Positions 63,822 to 64,000 of a stretch of 64,000 bases of DNA are shown here, in pieces (position 1 is the first letter of the stretch; each line of letters begins with the position of its first letter). The notes beneath the pieces were generated by a model that did not search any database, had not been told where the DNA came from, and worked only from the letters and a program-made list of their open reading frames with translations. Origin of the DNA: Paenisporosarcina antarctica (GTDB lineage: Bacteria > Bacillota > Bacilli > Bacillales_A > Planococcaceae); the NCBI RefSeq assembly GCF_004367585.1, contig NZ_CP038015.1, positions 753,001-817,000 on the forward strand, given 5' to 3'. Position numbers and translations under genes: made by a program.

Positions 63822-64000
63822 TTATGCATAAATATTTTTGAGTGCATCTCGTAAATCTGGATAAGTGAACTTAAATCCATGTAGTAATAACTTCTCAGGT
63901 AACACACGCTGTCCTTTTAAAACTAATTGACTCTTTTCTCCAAGTACAAGTTTTAGAGCAAAAGCGGGAACGGGCATCCAATGAGGGCGATGTAAAACTT
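63822..64000 (-). CDS. yfhF: TIGR01777 family NAD-dependent epimerase/oxidoreductase, YfhF-like (partial)
   Basis: The last 58 or so codons are in the window. The 5' part lies beyond 64000. The visible end contains MPVPAFALKLVLGEKS, LVLKGQRVLPEKLL and FKFTYPDLRDAL, the C-terminal DUF1731 region of TIGR01777 proteins such as YfhF. The substrate is unknown. The stop is TAA at 63824-63822. Confidence 0.88.
   Translation of the reverse strand, partial: VLHRPHWMPVPAFALKLVLGEKSQLVLKGQRVLPEKLLLHGFKFTYPDLRDALKNIYA

Overview
The window looks like chromosomal DNA of an endospore-forming, low-GC Gram-positive bacterium of the Bacillales. Spore genes (a LytH-like endopeptidase, a YhcN/YlaJ lipoprotein, Tlp, a small SASP-like protein, a KinB-like kinase, PdaA), Bacillus-type ribosome binding sites and intrinsic terminators support this. 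An aspartate racemase next to an ATP-grasp ligase of the D-aspartate ligase type suggests an L-Lys-D-Asp peptidoglycan cross-bridge, which would point to the Planococcaceae/Caryophanaceae (Lysinibacillus, Psychrobacillus, Sporosarcina and relatives). The genus is inference. No rRNA, tRNA, CRISPR array or prophage was seen.

Layout. 0-9.7 kb: AIM24-like protein, an osmoprotectant ABC operon with one permease, spore-wall and spore lipoprotein genes, D-serine dehydratase, a frameshifted polynucleotide kinase-phosphatase gene, and tlp. 9.8-14.5 kb: complete branched-chain amino acid ABC operon livJ-H-M-G-F on the minus strand. 14.8-20.5 kb: small SASP-like gene, a ribosomal-protection-type GTPase, a methyltransferase and a dicarboxylate/amino acid symporter. 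20.6-23.5 kb: hairpin-rich intergenic DNA, then a ribA-ribD-HAD phosphatase operon behind an excellent sigma-A promoter flanked by inverted repeats. 23.7-32.6 kb: HEAT protein, LD-carboxypeptidase, rRNA methyltransferase, KinB-like kinase, CAP-domain protein, VanZ-like protein and the D-aspartate module. 32.6-34.1 kb: a repeat-rich graveyard with an ISL3-type transposase remnant.

34-64 kb is housekeeping DNA. Several genes resemble the B. subtilis yfm-yfl-yfk-yfj-yfh neighbourhood (yfmL, nos, mapB, yfkK, yfkH, pdaA, yfhF), interleaved with aminopeptidases, PPK2, an M3 peptidase, MreBH, a zinc P-type ATPase with a perfect PerR box, class I fumarase and RlmCD. A TPP riboswitch at 39.3 kb precedes what looks like a decayed thiT, with mapB now next in line. 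A psuG remnant lies at 49.9 kb.

The most unusual items are the self-contained GTP to 5-amino-6-ribitylaminouracil operon with no lumazine or riboflavin synthase and no FMN riboswitch seen, the kinase-phosphatase split at a run of seven A, the orphaned TPP riboswitch, the PerR-box promoter with a leader hairpin, and two inverted-repeat promoters that share a motif.
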